Source: Fodinicola feengrottensis
GTDB lineage: Bacteria > Actinomycetota > Actinomycetes > Mycobacteriales > HKI-0501
NCBI RefSeq assembly: GCF_010993775.1
Contig: NZ_WOTO01000005.1
Span: 62,001-126,000 of the forward strand
Direction: 5' to 3'
DNA length: 64,000 nt
Part shown: positions 29,335-39,769 of the stretch, in pieces
How the letters are laid out: every line of letters starts with the position of its first letter
How positions within the stretch are numbered: position 1 is the first letter of the stretch
Made by a program: the position numbers and the translations under genes
The notes under the pieces: generated by a model
Told to the model about the DNA's origin: nothing
Database searches by the model: none
The model's input: only the letters and a program-made list of their open reading frames with translations

Positions 29335-30097
29335 GCCGTCCTCTTCCGGGGTTTGTCGGCCAGCTCGATCTCGGCTTGCACCGGCTTTTCCTGGCGCCGC
29401 AAGACATGTCTTTCGCCGTACGTCCAAGCCGTCGTGGTGAGCAGGTAGATTCCGGCCGCCAGCGGCAGGAACGCGGCCACCACGATGGTGGTGAACGGGA
29501 GTAGTCGCAGGATTTTGGCCAGCAACGGGTTCTGCTGGGGGGGCGCCGGCGCGGCGATCCGAGCCTGCCAGCGCATCGACAGCCAGCCGACCACCCCGAG
29601 CGCACCGAACAGGCCCAGGAAAACCGCTGACTGCAGGGGAAAACCGGCCGACAGGGTGGTCGCCCAATGCGTGCCCAGCGGAGTCCCGAGCAGGGTGTGA
29701 CCGAGCAGGTCGTTGGTCTTTCCCTGCACGGTCGACGAGGTGAACAGCCGATACATCACCATGAAGAACGGCATTTGGGCGAGCAGCGGCAGAAAGCCGG
29801 CGAACATCGACGTACCGGATTCCCGGTGCAGGGCGGCGATCTCACGCTGCAGTTTCTCCGGATCGTTGCGGTGTTGGCGATAGAGATCTCCTGCGTTTGC
29901 GGTGCGACGGCGGCGCGGGCCTTCTCACCGCGTACGGCCGCGCGGCTGAACGGCAGGAGCAACAGTCGTACGGCCACCGTGAAAAGCACGATCGCCACCA
30001 CCGTGCTGGCGCCGGCCAGCATGGGGGAGAGCAGGGTGGCGAGGGTGGTCACCAGAAAATGGGCGGCCGCCATCGGCCACCCGAACAGATCGGGCAT
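29331..30097 (-). CDS. yidC: YidC/Oxa1/Alb3-type membrane insertase, frameshifted
   Basis: About 255 aa. TM segments and conserved region: FLVTTLATLLSPMLAGASTV, IVLFTVAVRLLLLPFSRAAV (with the positively charged groove arginine), FLPLLAQMPFFMVMYRLFTS, then LLPFTTIVVAAFLPLAAGIY. The frame changes near 29895, before DLYRQHRNDPEKLQREIAAL. It inserts proteins into the cytoplasmic membrane; the distance from rpmH/rnpA genes suggests a secondary copy. Stops overlap with the convergent TetR gene. Confidence 0.85.
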
Positions 30098-30176
30098 GAA
30101 AGCAACTCCGGCATGTCTTGGAACACGAAAAAGGACAGGCGGAATGGCTACGGAATTCTCTTTGCGAAGCGGGAAA

Positions 30177-30491
30177 TCACGCAGCCGACGGGCTGCGGGT
30201 GGGTCCTCTTGGCCGAGTCCTGCCAGGCGCGTCCGGGTTGCGCAGGCGCAGGAAACTCGCCCGCCGGGACTGCTCGGGTGAGGCACCGCGCACCGACGGC
30301 GCGGAAGTGCCCGCACGCAATGCGTACGGGAGCGCGAGACCGCAGGCCAGCCCGGTCGCCAGCAAGGCGGCGACGGCGACCAGTGCGGTGTGGTTTGGGG
30401 TGCTGAAAACATGTGGCAGCAGCAGGAATGCGAACTGCAGCAGCACCACGAAAGGCAGCAGGGCGGGCAGTCGGGACGACTGTCGCGTCAT
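30177..30491 (-). CDS. Small membrane protein (DUF6412-like) beside yidC
   Basis: 104 aa, intact. Two hydrophobic segments (LLPFVVLLQFAFLLLPHVF; TALVAVAALLATGLACGLAL) and a conserved-looking C-terminal tail (RRASFLRLRNPDAPGRTRPR). This matches my memory of DUF6412 proteins that sit beside a second yidC in actinobacteria; function unknown. It precedes yidC by 79 bases on the same strand and probably shares its transcript. Confidence 0.6.
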   Translation of the reverse strand: MTRQSSRLPALLPFVVLLQFAFLLLPHVFSTPNHTALVAVAALLATGLACGLALPYALRAGTSAPSVRGASPEQSRRASFLRLRNPDAPGRTRPRGPTRSPSAA

Positions 30492-30515
30492 GATGCCCTC
30501 CTCAGCTGCGATGCG

Positions 30516-30709
30516 ATGACCGAAACTAATTCTACGCTCGCCGCAAAACTACCTGGGGACCGCTCGACCGGCGGGGCCATGGCCACCGCGAGCGGGCCAA
30601 CGACTACTCGTTCGACGCGATGCGCGACGACGTTCGCGGTTTCATGCGTACCCCCGGACTTTCGAGCCTGGTCGCGTACTGGGTGGTGGTCGAGTTCCTT
30701 GAGCGCTAA
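30516..30709 (+). CDS. Small hypothetical protein, probably frameshifted
   Basis: About 64 aa if the frame opened by ATG 30516 (MTETNSTLAAKLPGDRSTGG) is joined near 30575 to the frame ending HRERANDYSFDAMRDDVRGF then MRTPGLSSLVAYWVVVEFLE-R. The second part has amphipathic, protein-like composition. No family recognised and no clear ribosome site, so this could also be a remnant. Divergent from the yidC pair. Confidence 0.35.
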
Positions 30710-30900
30710 TACTCCTGACCAAATAAGGTTTCCTTAAGGCCGATAGGGCAGATTTTCCCGGCCGTACGGTTGCCTTCCATCGTTGCATACAGCTGAAATG
30801 CGGGTTTGTTGGACAATGCACGGGCGTTCTGAATGCACCTCCGCGAGGAAATATGGGCTGCGGCCGGACGCGACTGATGTGGACAGTGCAGAATCAAGGG

Positions 30901-31931
30901 ATGCGTGCCAGTTTGAAAGACGTGGCGGCCCGGGCCGGGGTCTCCACCATGACGGTTTCCAATGTCCTGAACAACAAGGCATCGGTGGCTCCTGGCACCC
31001 GGGCCCGGGGGTGCAGCAGGCGGTCGCCGAACTCGGCTACCGGCCCAGCCTGTCCGCCCGGAACCTGGCCCGCGGCCGGTCCGGGGTGGTGGCCCTGGCG
31101 GTGCCCGAAATCGGTCTGCCGTATTTCGCCGAGCTGGCGCATTTCATGATGATCGAGGCGGAGAAACGGGACTGGACGCTGGTCGTCGAGCAGACCGCGC
31201 ACGACCGCGGCCGCGAGCTGGCTGTTGTTGTTGAGCGGCGGCCGCGGCCACCTCATCGACGGCGTGCTGATGTTCCCGTCCGAGGTCTCCGCCGACGACG
31301 TGCCGTCCGGCCCGTCCGGCCCGCCGGTGGTGCTGTTCGGCAGCGCGTCGGGGGGCGCCGGCGGTGACCCGGTGGTCGACCACGTGATGATCGACAACCT
31401 CGGCGCCGGCCAGGTGGCGACCGGTCACCTGGTGGCGGCCGGCCGGCGGCGGATCGCGCTGATCGGTCCCGCGTACGAGCCGCGCAGCCGCCGCCAGGCG
31501 CCCCGGGTTGCCGGCTACCGGCGAGCCCTGAAGGCCGCTGGCCTCACGATCGAGAAGGACTACACGACATCGAGCATGGCGCGCTGCACGACCGGGAGGC
31601 CGGCGCGCTCGCGATGGAGCGGCTGCTCGCGCTGCCCAAGCCGCCCGACGCCGTCTTCTGCCTGAGCGACCTGCTGGCGATCGGCGCCATGCGTACGATC
31701 CACCGCAGCGGCCGCCGGATCCCGGACGACATCGCCGTGCTGGGCTTCGACGACGTTGACGACGCCGCGTATTTGACGCCCACCCTGTCCAGCATGCGCC
31801 CCGACAAGGCGCAGATCGCCGAGCTCGCCGTCGACGTGCTCGACCGCCGCTTCGCCGCCCCCGAACCCGCCCAGGTGTGGCGCGCCAACTGCGACCTCGT
31901 CCCCCGGGAAAGCACCCTCGGGGTTTCCTGA
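30901..31931 (+). CDS. LacI-family regulator, several frameshifts
   Basis: About 343 aa. The LacI HTH is intact: LKDVAARAGVSTMTVSNVLN with the hinge region following. The sugar-binding domain is split: LGYRPSLSARNLARGRSGVV, GHLIDGVLMFPSEVSADDV, RRRIALIGPAYEPRSRRQA and DAVFCLSDLLAIGAMRTIHR then DIAVLGFDDVDDAAYLTPTL. Shifts lie near 31005, 31225 and 31570. LacI proteins repress sugar genes; the nearby GH92 mannosidase is a plausible target. Stop is nine bases from that of the convergent gene. Confidence 0.75.
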
Positions 31932-31940
31932 GCTTCGCAG

Positions 31941-32691
31941 TCAGGGTCTTGGCGACTTCGTCCAGTGCCGCCCGTCGGTCGAGACGAGGTAGTCCGATGG
32001 GTTGGCCCCCCGCGGTCGGCCAAGACGTACAAGCCATCCGCTGTTCTGCCGAACGTGGAGGGGTTGTTCGCAGCAGTGACCGGCGTGGAGGTCCTGCCCT
32101 GGTCCGCCGTGACTACCACACTGAATGGGGTGTGTTGCACGTCGACGCCGATAATGGAACCGTCCGGGAGCGAGTACGGGCTAGCCGGCAGCGAGATGTC
32201 GCCGTCTCGCTGGGTCCAGGTCTGACCGCCATTGTCGGTCATCAAGATCCGGTTGCCGCTGGACTGGCTGAGATGACTTAAATCGGCATAGGCGCGAATA
32301 CCGTCCGAACTGATGACTGGCCCCACTACTCTGCCGTCCGGCTGGTGATCTGCCGAGTGATCCAGCTGTGGCCGCCGTCGTGGGTGACCGCGATGCCGCT
32401 CGAGCTGTCGAGGGCGCTTGGACCATCCTTGTACGACACCCAAATGGTCCCGTCACCGCCGAGCCGCGCGGCACCGATCGTCTTCGCGGGCTGATGGGCC
32501 AGCAGGTGCAGAACTCCGGTCGCCGGATCGATCGCGCTGTGCACCACGGCTCGTACGAACGCCTCCTGGACGACGTCCTCCGCCTCGCGCCGATCCCCGG
32601 TCAGTGCGTACATGCTCAGCACCAACCGGGGATGGGTGGCCCGGAAGAGGTCATCCAGCTGTTGTCGTACGGCCAGCTGTCCGTCAGTCAC
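31941..32691 (-). CDS. Chimeric protein: ECF sigma factor N-terminus joined to a beta-propeller/sialidase-like C-terminus
   Basis: About 250 aa. Residues 1-49 are the start of an ECF sigma factor (LDDLFRATHPRLVLSMYALT and the region 2 sequence DRREAEDVVQEAFVRAV). They continue in the same frame, without a stop, into BNR/sialidase-like repeats (IAVTHDGGHSWITRQIT, ILMTDNGGQTWTQRDGD, YLVSTDGRHWTKSPRP). Regions 3-4 of the sigma factor and the front of the propeller protein are missing, as expected for a deletion joining two adjacent genes. Two ordinary frameshifts (near 32330 and at six G near 32010) occur further on. It is probably non-functional as a sigma factor. Confidence 0.6.
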
Positions 32692-32770
32692 ATCGCCGCT
32701 CCTGGTTGATCGACCTCAGTGTCACAGGGGGCATGACTCACAACTGGGTCGATCAGGTTCCCAGGAGTTG

Positions 32771-35700
32771 TTAAGCAAGCAGCTCCACCTCGGCCAGCGA
32801 GACGGTGCCGGTGGCGGAGGTGACCCTGATCCGGTAGGTGGTGTTAGGCGCCGGGGTGGGCGATGGCGAAGGCGCGGGTTTGTGATCGCCAGGCGAAGGT
32901 CTGGTTCTGTTGGGTGTCCAGCCCGGTCCAGTGCGTCCCGTCGGTGCTGCCTTCCAGCACCCAGGACTTCGGGTCACCGGCCGCGGTCCCGGATGTCAGT
33001 GTGTACGCGGAAATCGCCTTGCCGGCGGCGGGCTCATCTCGATCGTCGGGGTAGCGGAGCCAAAAGTCGCCTGCGTGGCCGAGGTGTTGTCGACCAGTGC
33101 GTGGACGTTCGTGCCGTCGGCCGCGGTGATCGTGGAGCCGTCGGTGGCGAGCGTGTCCGCCCACGGCTGCGCGACCGCGGTGCCCTGGGTGATCGACGGC
33201 GGCGCGTCGTTCGGTCCGGTGCCCCAGCGGGACGGGTTCGGGCCCATGCTGAAGTCGAGAACACCGCCGTGCGCCAGCAGATCCTGTGGCAGGTACGTCT
33301 TGTCGTACGGCCGGCCATTCACTCGCAGGCTCTGCACATAAACGTTGCGAGCGCTGTTGTTTGGCGCGTTGATGACCAGTTTTCGGCCGTTCTGCAGGTG
33401 AACCACGGCCTGCTTGAACTGCGGCGACCCGATCGCGTACGACGGGCTGCCCATCTGCAGCGGGTAGATGCCGAGCGAACTGAAGATCTGCCACGCCGAC
33501 ATTTCGCCGTTGTCCTCGTCGCCCGGATAGCCCTGACCGATCTCACTTCCCAGGTACAGTCGAGAAAGTGCTTCCCGGACCTTGGCCTGCGTCTGATACG
33601 GCTGGCCGGCGTAGTCGTACATGTAAAGGATGTGGTGCGCCGGCTGGTTGCTGTGGCCGTACTCGCCCATCCGTACGTCCCGCGCCTCGGTCATCTCGTG
33701 GATGACCCCGCCGTACGAGCCGGGGAAGGTGGCGGTCTCCGGAGTCGCGAAATACTGGTCAAGTTTCTTTGCCAGGCCGGCTTTTCCGCCGTACAGGTTG
33801 GCGAGGCCGTTGCCGTCCTGCGGGACCGTGAAGGCCATTCCCCAGCAGCCGTCGGTCTCGGTGTAGTCGCCGCCCCACACCCGCGGGTCGTACGTGGACG
33901 CGGCCTGGTTCCACGAGCCGTCGGGCTTGCGGCCCTGGAAGAAGCCGATACTCGGGTCGAACATGTGGACGTAGTTCTGTGCCCGGTTGGTGAAGTAATG
34001 GTAGTTGGACAGGTATTCGTTGCGACGCGGGTCATTCGGCTTGCTGCGGTCGTACAAAGCCTTCGACAGGTTGGCGATGCCGAAGTCGTTGACATAGCCC
34101 TCCATTGCCCACGACATGCCCTCGCCGGTGCTGGTCGGGGTGTAGCCAAGGAAAATCGAGCTGGCCAGGCCCTTCCGGCCGATGCTGTCGTTCGGCGGGG
34201 TCACGGTCGCGTTGCGCAGAGCGGCGTCGTACGCGGCTTGCACGTCGAAATTGCTGACACCCTTGAGATACGCGTCCGCGAAGGCGACATCGGAGCTGGT
34301 GCCGGTCATCAGGTTGGCGTAGCCCGGCGACGACCACCGCGGCACCCAGCCGCCGTCCTGGTAAAGCTGCAGGAAACCGCTGATCATCGTGCCCGCGTCA
34401 TCCGGTGTCAGCAGTGAATACGCCGGCCAGGTTGTTCTGTACGTGTCCCAGAATCCGTTGTTGACGTAGATCTTTCCGGTCCGTACGGACGATCCCGTCT
34501 GCGTCGGAGTGTCGGCGCCGGTGCGGGGCGCGGTCGGGCTCGCGTACGAGTAGACCGGCTTGCGGGCCGTGCCGGTGTTCTCGAAGCCGGAGTTGGGATA
34601 GAGGAACAGTCGGTAGAGGTTCGAGTAGAGGGTGGTGAGCTGGTCGGTGCTCGCGCCGGTCACCGTGATCACACCGAGTTTGGAGTCCCACTGGGATTTC
34701 GCCGCGGCCCGTACCCGCTCGAAGGTCGAGCCGGGGCCGACCTCCAGGTCCAGGTTTTTCTTTGCCTGGTCCACGCTGATCAGCGAGGTGGCGATCCGCA
34801 TGGTGACCGCGCTGCCCGCCGACGGCAGGGTGAATTTCAGATATCCGGTGACGTTCGAGCCGCCGCCGCCGGGCAGCATGCCGCTGCCGGCAACCGCTCG
34901 GTCGAAGGTCGCGTAGACGAAAATCCGCCCAGCACCGACCGAAAGTCCGCTTTTCACGTCCGAATAGCCGCTGATCGTACGACCGCCGGGATCCAGGGTC
35001 AGGCCGCCGCCGTTGTTCACGTTGTCGAAAATCAGGTTCGCCGACTGGCCGGGGAAGGTGAATCGGAACATCGCCGCGTGGTCGGTCGGCGCCAGCTCGG
35101 TGCGCAGCCCGTTCTGGAATTTCACGCTGTAGTAATCGGGAGACGCGATTTCGTTCGAGTGCTGGAAAGCCAGCGCCCGCCCGGTCCGGCTGGCATCCGG
35201 CGTACCGTCCGCGATCGACGGCATCACCTGGAAGGTCTGCCGGTCGCCCATCCATGGGCTCGGTTCGTGGCTGAGCGCGAAAGCCTGCAACTCTGGCAGG
35301 TTCGCCGCGTCATTGCTGCGGTTGTAGTTGTAGAGCCAGTCCGTCGAGCCGGCGTTCGTTTCCGGCGTCCAGAAGTTGAAGCCGTGCGGCACCGCGGTGG
35401 CCGGGAAGTTGTTGCCACGGGAGAAATTGCTGCTCGACTGGGTGCCGCGAGTGGTCAGCACGTAGTCGGACGGCGCTCGGTACGACCGGGACGCGGGATG
35501 AGCTGTGATGGCGATGTCGTCGAGCCAGCCGCGGAACAAGGCGGCGCCGTTCGGGCTGTCGTAGGCCACCAGGATCCGGGAGATCTTCTTGCCAGCGGCC
35601 ACTTTCCCGATGTTCGCGGCCACGTGGTTCCACTGGTTCGCGTAGATCGTCTTGGATTTCCCCTGTGACATCGGGTCGAGCCCGATGCCGTGCTGGTCCT

Positions 35701-36693
35701 GCGCGCCGAGCTGGCTCAAATAGGTCCCGTCGCTGAAGGCCAGGTCGACGGACGCGTACGTGCTGGAATAGCGCAGGTCGTCGCCGGTCAGCTCAGGGAA
35801 TAGCAGGTAGGAAAGCTCGGTGTCGCGACCGACCGGAACCGAGACGTCGTAGATTTTTTGTTGTACGAGTAACCGCGTCCGGCGCTGGTCTGGCTGCCCG
35901 CGTACAGCAGCGAATGCAGCCCAGTGTAGCCGACGTTCGCCTTGGCGTCCGGCGCGCTGGCCGGGCCGGTGGCGATTTTGGTCTGCATGTTGGGCTGCGG
36001 CGGGTCGATGGTTGGATCGACCGCGAGTTGCCATTCGGACGCCTGCAGGATGTCGGCGCCGGCATTCGCGGTGACCGTCCAGCGATAGAATCTGTACGCC
36101 GCTTTGTTAGTCGTGTCGTACTGTTTCAGCTGCATGCGACTGGGAAAAAAACTCTCGCCGCCGCGACTGTCCACTGTGGTCCAGGTGGTGCCGTCGGCGG
36201 AGCCGGTGAGTGTCCAGTCTTTCGGGTCGCGGCCCGGTTCGTCGTTGGCGGAGGCCACCGCGTATTTGACGATCGCGACCGGCTCGGACAGCTCGTACTG
36301 CACCCAGCCGGTCGGCGCGAAGACCAGCCATTTGCTGTGCACATCGCCGTCGGCCAGGTTCTCCTTCACCTCGCCGCCGCTGGTGTTCTCGCCGCTCGCG
36401 GTGATCTTGGTGATCTTGTCGGCGATGTTCCCGGGGATGCCGGTGGAGAAAGCGCTGGTCACCCCGGACGCCTTCGGGCGCCCGTTTCTATCGGTTTCAG
36501 CGGTATTTGTCCATGTTAGCGCCGGATCGGCGGTTTCGAACGACGACTGAAAGTTTCCCGTCGACGACGGCTCCGCCGGCGACCCCGGCACCGCCGTACT
36601 GAACAGGGCTGTCGGCACCACGAAAGCCGCGGTCACCAACCCGACCAGGAACATCGAACGCCGCTTTCCCGCCAACGGAAGCCTCCACGTCAA
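32771..36693 (-). CDS. Secreted GH92 alpha-mannosidase with flanking carbohydrate-binding modules, frameshifted
   Basis: About 1307 aa. A signal peptide (MFLVGLVTAAFVVPTALFST) precedes an F5/8-type discoidin module (residues 60-210) and a GH92 N-terminal beta-sandwich. The catalytic (alpha/alpha)6 region contains FWDTYRTTWPAYSLLTPDDA, AMEGYVNDFGIANLSKALYD and GDEDNGEMSAWQIFSSLG, the acidic cluster of the family. A second discoidin-like module closes the protein (WVLEGSTDGTHWTGLD). GH92 enzymes are calcium-dependent exo-alpha-mannosidases. Shifts: near 35858 (AAAAAAT), 33045 and 32855. Confidence 0.9.
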
Positions 36694-36833
36694 AGGCCGG
36701 CCCTGCGCCGGGTCGTTGCGAAATCAGCCGGGATGTACATAAACCCAGGACCACGACCGCAGTCAACACCAAGCGCCGAAGAAAATGTGACGCAGGCCGC
36801 TTATGGTTCGAGCCGGGACGTACGCTGTCGGAC

Positions 36834-37667
36834 GTGAACGAGATGTGGCGCCTTGTCGAGGGCTATCACGCGCCGGTCTATTTCGCCCCGCAGGCGCGGG
36901 AGGAATATGCCGCGGCGGGCTTGCGTGGATTCTGGATGGGCTATGTCGCCGGGCGCTCTGGGCCGCTGGGTGCGGTGCCGCCGGAGGTCGTGACGGCGAT
37001 GTTCTACAACTTCGCGGCGGCCAGGATCGACCGCGCGCTGCCCGATGCCTGGAGCTTGGGTACGCCCGCGGACGCGGTCGCCGCACACCAGCGGATCGCC
37101 GACCTGCGACTGCGTGAACTGCTCGGCGACGGCGTTGACGACCCAGCGTTGGGCGAGGTCGCGAAGGCGCTGGCGGAGGTGGTGGTCGGCCTGGATCCGG
37201 CCGGGCGACCGCTGTTCGCGGCGCATGCCGCGCTGGCCATCCCGGACGCCCCGCACCTGGCCCTGTGGTGGGCCACCACGGCGTTGCGGGAGTTCCGTGG
37301 GGACGGGCACGTGGCCGCGTTGCTGACCGCCGGACTGGACGGCTGCGAGGCCAATGTGTTGGCCGTTGTCGCTGGTCAGGTGCCTGAGCAGCAGCGCGAG
37401 TTCCGGGGCTGGACGGAGCCGGAGTGGGAGGCCGCGATCAACCGTCTGCGGGAGCGCGGCTGGTTGGACGCGGACGACGCGCTGACCGATCGCGGGCGGC
37501 AGGTGCGTACGGACGTGGAGGAGCTGACCGACCGGCTGGCGGCCAGCGTCGACCGGGCCGTCGAGGCCGGTTTCGGGGTCGACCGGCTGCTGGCGGCGCT
37601 GCGACCGGTGGTCGCCCGGACCGTCGAGGGCGTCCCGTTCCCCAACCCGATCGGCCTGCCCGAGTAG
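36834..37667 (+). CDS. SCO6745-family protein
   Basis: 277 aa, intact, GTG start. The characteristic opening MWRLVEGYHAPVYFAPQARE, then LRGFWMGYVAGRSGPLGAV and MFYNFAAARIDRALPDAWSL, is that of the actinobacterial SCO6745 family. The C-terminal third (WEAAINRLRERGWLDADDAL, TDRGRQVRTDVEELTDRLA) is a winged-helix-like domain resembling MarR-type folds. Function unknown. It precedes the WS/DGAT gene by 47 bases on the same strand. Confidence 0.8.
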   Translation: MNEMWRLVEGYHAPVYFAPQAREEYAAAGLRGFWMGYVAGRSGPLGAVPPEVVTAMFYNFAAARIDRALPDAWSLGTPADAVAAHQRIADLRLRELLGDGVDDPALGEVAKALAEVVVGLDPAGRPLFAAHAALAIPDAPHLALWWATTALREFRGDGHVAALLTAGLDGCEANVLAVVAGQVPEQQREFRGWTEPEWEAAINRLRERGWLDADDALTDRGRQVRTDVEELTDRLAASVDRAVEAGFGVDRLLAALRPVVARTVEGVPFPNPIGLPE

Positions 37668-37714
37668 GCATTCGCAATCAGCAGCAATTCCAGCAGCAGG
37701 GAGGTCGCCAGCAG

Positions 37715-39090
37715 ATGATGCCGATGCCGATCACTGACGCGATGTTCCTCCTGCTCGAATCGCGTGAGCATCCATTGCACGTGGGTGGTCTGCAGTTGTA
37801 CGACGTGCCCGATGGCGCCGGCCCGGACTACGTTTATGAGCTCTATAGGCAGATGCTCGGCGCTGCTGAGGCTCAGCCGCTCTATCGCCAGCGGCCGCGC
37901 CGGTCGCTGGCCAGTTTCGGCCAGTGGGGCTGGCAGGACGACGACGAGCTGGATCTGGAATACCACGTGAGGCTGTCCGCGCTGCCTCGCCCGGGCAAGG
38001 TCCGGCAGCTGCTGGAGCTGGTGTCCCGGCTGCACGGCTCGCTGTTGGACCGGCACCGGCCGCTCTGGGAGTTCCACCTCATTGATGGCCTCGAAGGCAA
38101 CCGCTACGCCACGTATACGAAGGTTCATCACGCGCTGGTCGACGGCGCGTCCGCGGTCCGCCAGCTGGTCCGGATGATGACCACCGACCCGGACGACCTG
38201 GACTGCCTGCCGTTCTGGGCCGCACGACCGAAATCCCGCAGCCATGCCGTTAACGGGGTGGATCTGTCCGACCGCTTGTCAGCGGTCGCCGGCGGTGTTT
38301 CCGACGCGCTGGGCATTGGTCCTGCGGTGGTGCGGACCGCGCTGCGTACGATTCAAGAGCAGGCCGCGACCTTGCCTTTCCAAGCCCCGAAAACCGTCCT
38401 CAACGTCAGCATCGGCGGCGCCCGCCGATTCGCCGCCCAGTCCTGGTCGCTGGACCGGATCCGGGAACTCGGAAAACGCTCCGGCTCCACCGTCAACGAC
38501 ATCGCCCTCGCCATGTCCGCCGGCGCGCTTCGGCGCTATTTGTTGGAACTCAACGCATTGCCGGCCGCCCCCCGCTGGTCGCCATGGTGCCGGTCTCGTT
38601 GCGCGGCGCGCGACTGAAGTCCGACGCCACCGGCAACGCGGTCGGGACGATCCTGTGCTCACTGGCCACCGACATTCCCGATCCGGCGGTCCGGCTGGAG
38701 CAGATCATGGCGGCCATGAGCACCAGCAAGGAAATGTACGCCGAACTCACCCCGCTGCAGATCACCGCGCTGTCCGCGTTGATGGTCGGCGGCGTCGGGT
38801 TGGCGCCGCTGCCGGGCATTACCCGGCTCACTCCGCCGCCTTTCAACCTGATTATCTCCTCCAATGTTCCAGGTCCCACCGAGGACATGTATTTCAACGG
38901 CGCGAAGTTGAGCGGGACGTATCCGGTGTCATTCCTGTTGGACGGGCAGGCGATGAACATCACGCTGACGTCCCACGCGGGGAGTTTGGATTTCGGGATC
39001 GTCGGGTGCCGCCGGAGTCTGCCGCACCTGCAGCATCTGCTGGGGCATCTCGATGCCGCGTTGGAGGAACTGGAACGGGCGGTTTCATAG
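37715..39090 (+). CDS. Wax ester synthase / diacylglycerol acyltransferase (WS/DGAT), frameshifted
   Basis: About 458 aa, normal for the family. The catalytic HHxxxDG motif is complete (KVHHALVDGASAVRQLV), with the N-terminal MPITDAMFLLLESREHPLHV and C-terminal PFNLIISSNVPGPTEDMYFN. It makes triacylglycerol or wax esters from acyl-CoA, which fits the beta-oxidation cluster elsewhere in the window as storage versus use of fatty acids. One extra C in a six-C run near 38570 breaks the frame; repair gives PLVAMVPVSLRGARL. Ribosome site AGGGAGGT. Confidence 0.9.
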
Positions 39091-39161
39091 GGGAGTGTCG
39101 AGTCTCGCGTCTGCCGATCGTCCTTGGGTTTGGACGTGTCTCATCGACGAGAGGAACCACC

Positions 39162-39736
39162 ATGGACACGATGGAGTCGTACAAACGGGCGCAAGGCGGT
39201 TTCGACGAGGTGCTGGCCGCCGTGCCGGCGGCCCAGTGGGACGCGCGGTCGGCCTGCCCGGAGTGGACCGTGCGCGATGTCGCCGGTCATGTCATCTGGG
39301 CCCAGCACCAGCTGCGGGCCTGGGCGACGGGGCAGGACTACCAGAGCAAGACCGGATTCCGGATCCCGGATCCACGAGTCCAGGCGAACTCGCCGCCGTC
39401 GACCCGGTCGCGACCTGGCGACAGGCCCGTGACGAGGCCAATGGCGTGCTCGACGAAGAGACCCTCGCGCGCCGCATCACCCTCCCGGGCCTTGGCGAGA
39501 TCCCGCTTTCCGCGATGGCGACCCTGCTGGTCACCGACTTTCTCGGGCACACATGGGACATCGGTCACCCGCTCGGCATGGACGTGCGGCTGGACCCGGC
39601 GCTGGTGCCGCTCTCGTACGCGTGGGCGCAGCAGTCGATGAGTCGTGAGCCGGGCTTCTTCGGCCCCGAGCTGACCCCGCCGCCAGGTGCCGACGAGCAG
39701 ACCAGGCTGCTGGCGTTTCTGGGCCGGGCGGCCTGA
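39162..39736 (+). CDS. TIGR03086-type DinB-like/maleylpyruvate isomerase-like protein, frameshifted
   Basis: About 191 aa. The first helix pair has ARSACPEWTVRDVAGHVIWA with the conserved metal-binding histidine; further helices read ARRITLPGLGEIPLSAMATL and TDFLGHTWDIGHPLGMDVRL with histidines that would complete the site. The family is assumed to be mycothiol-dependent or metal-binding. The frame changes near 39375 (IPDP then GELAAVDPVATW). Seventy bases follow the WS/DGAT stop. Confidence 0.75.
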
Positions 39737-39769
39737 ACCGCCCGAGCCCAGGTCACCGGGTGAGTCGCA

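Noticed and set aside
32612..34417. 601-aa open frame on the plus strand opposite the mannosidase
   Set aside because: Antisense shadow of the GH92 gene with no ribosome site and no motif.
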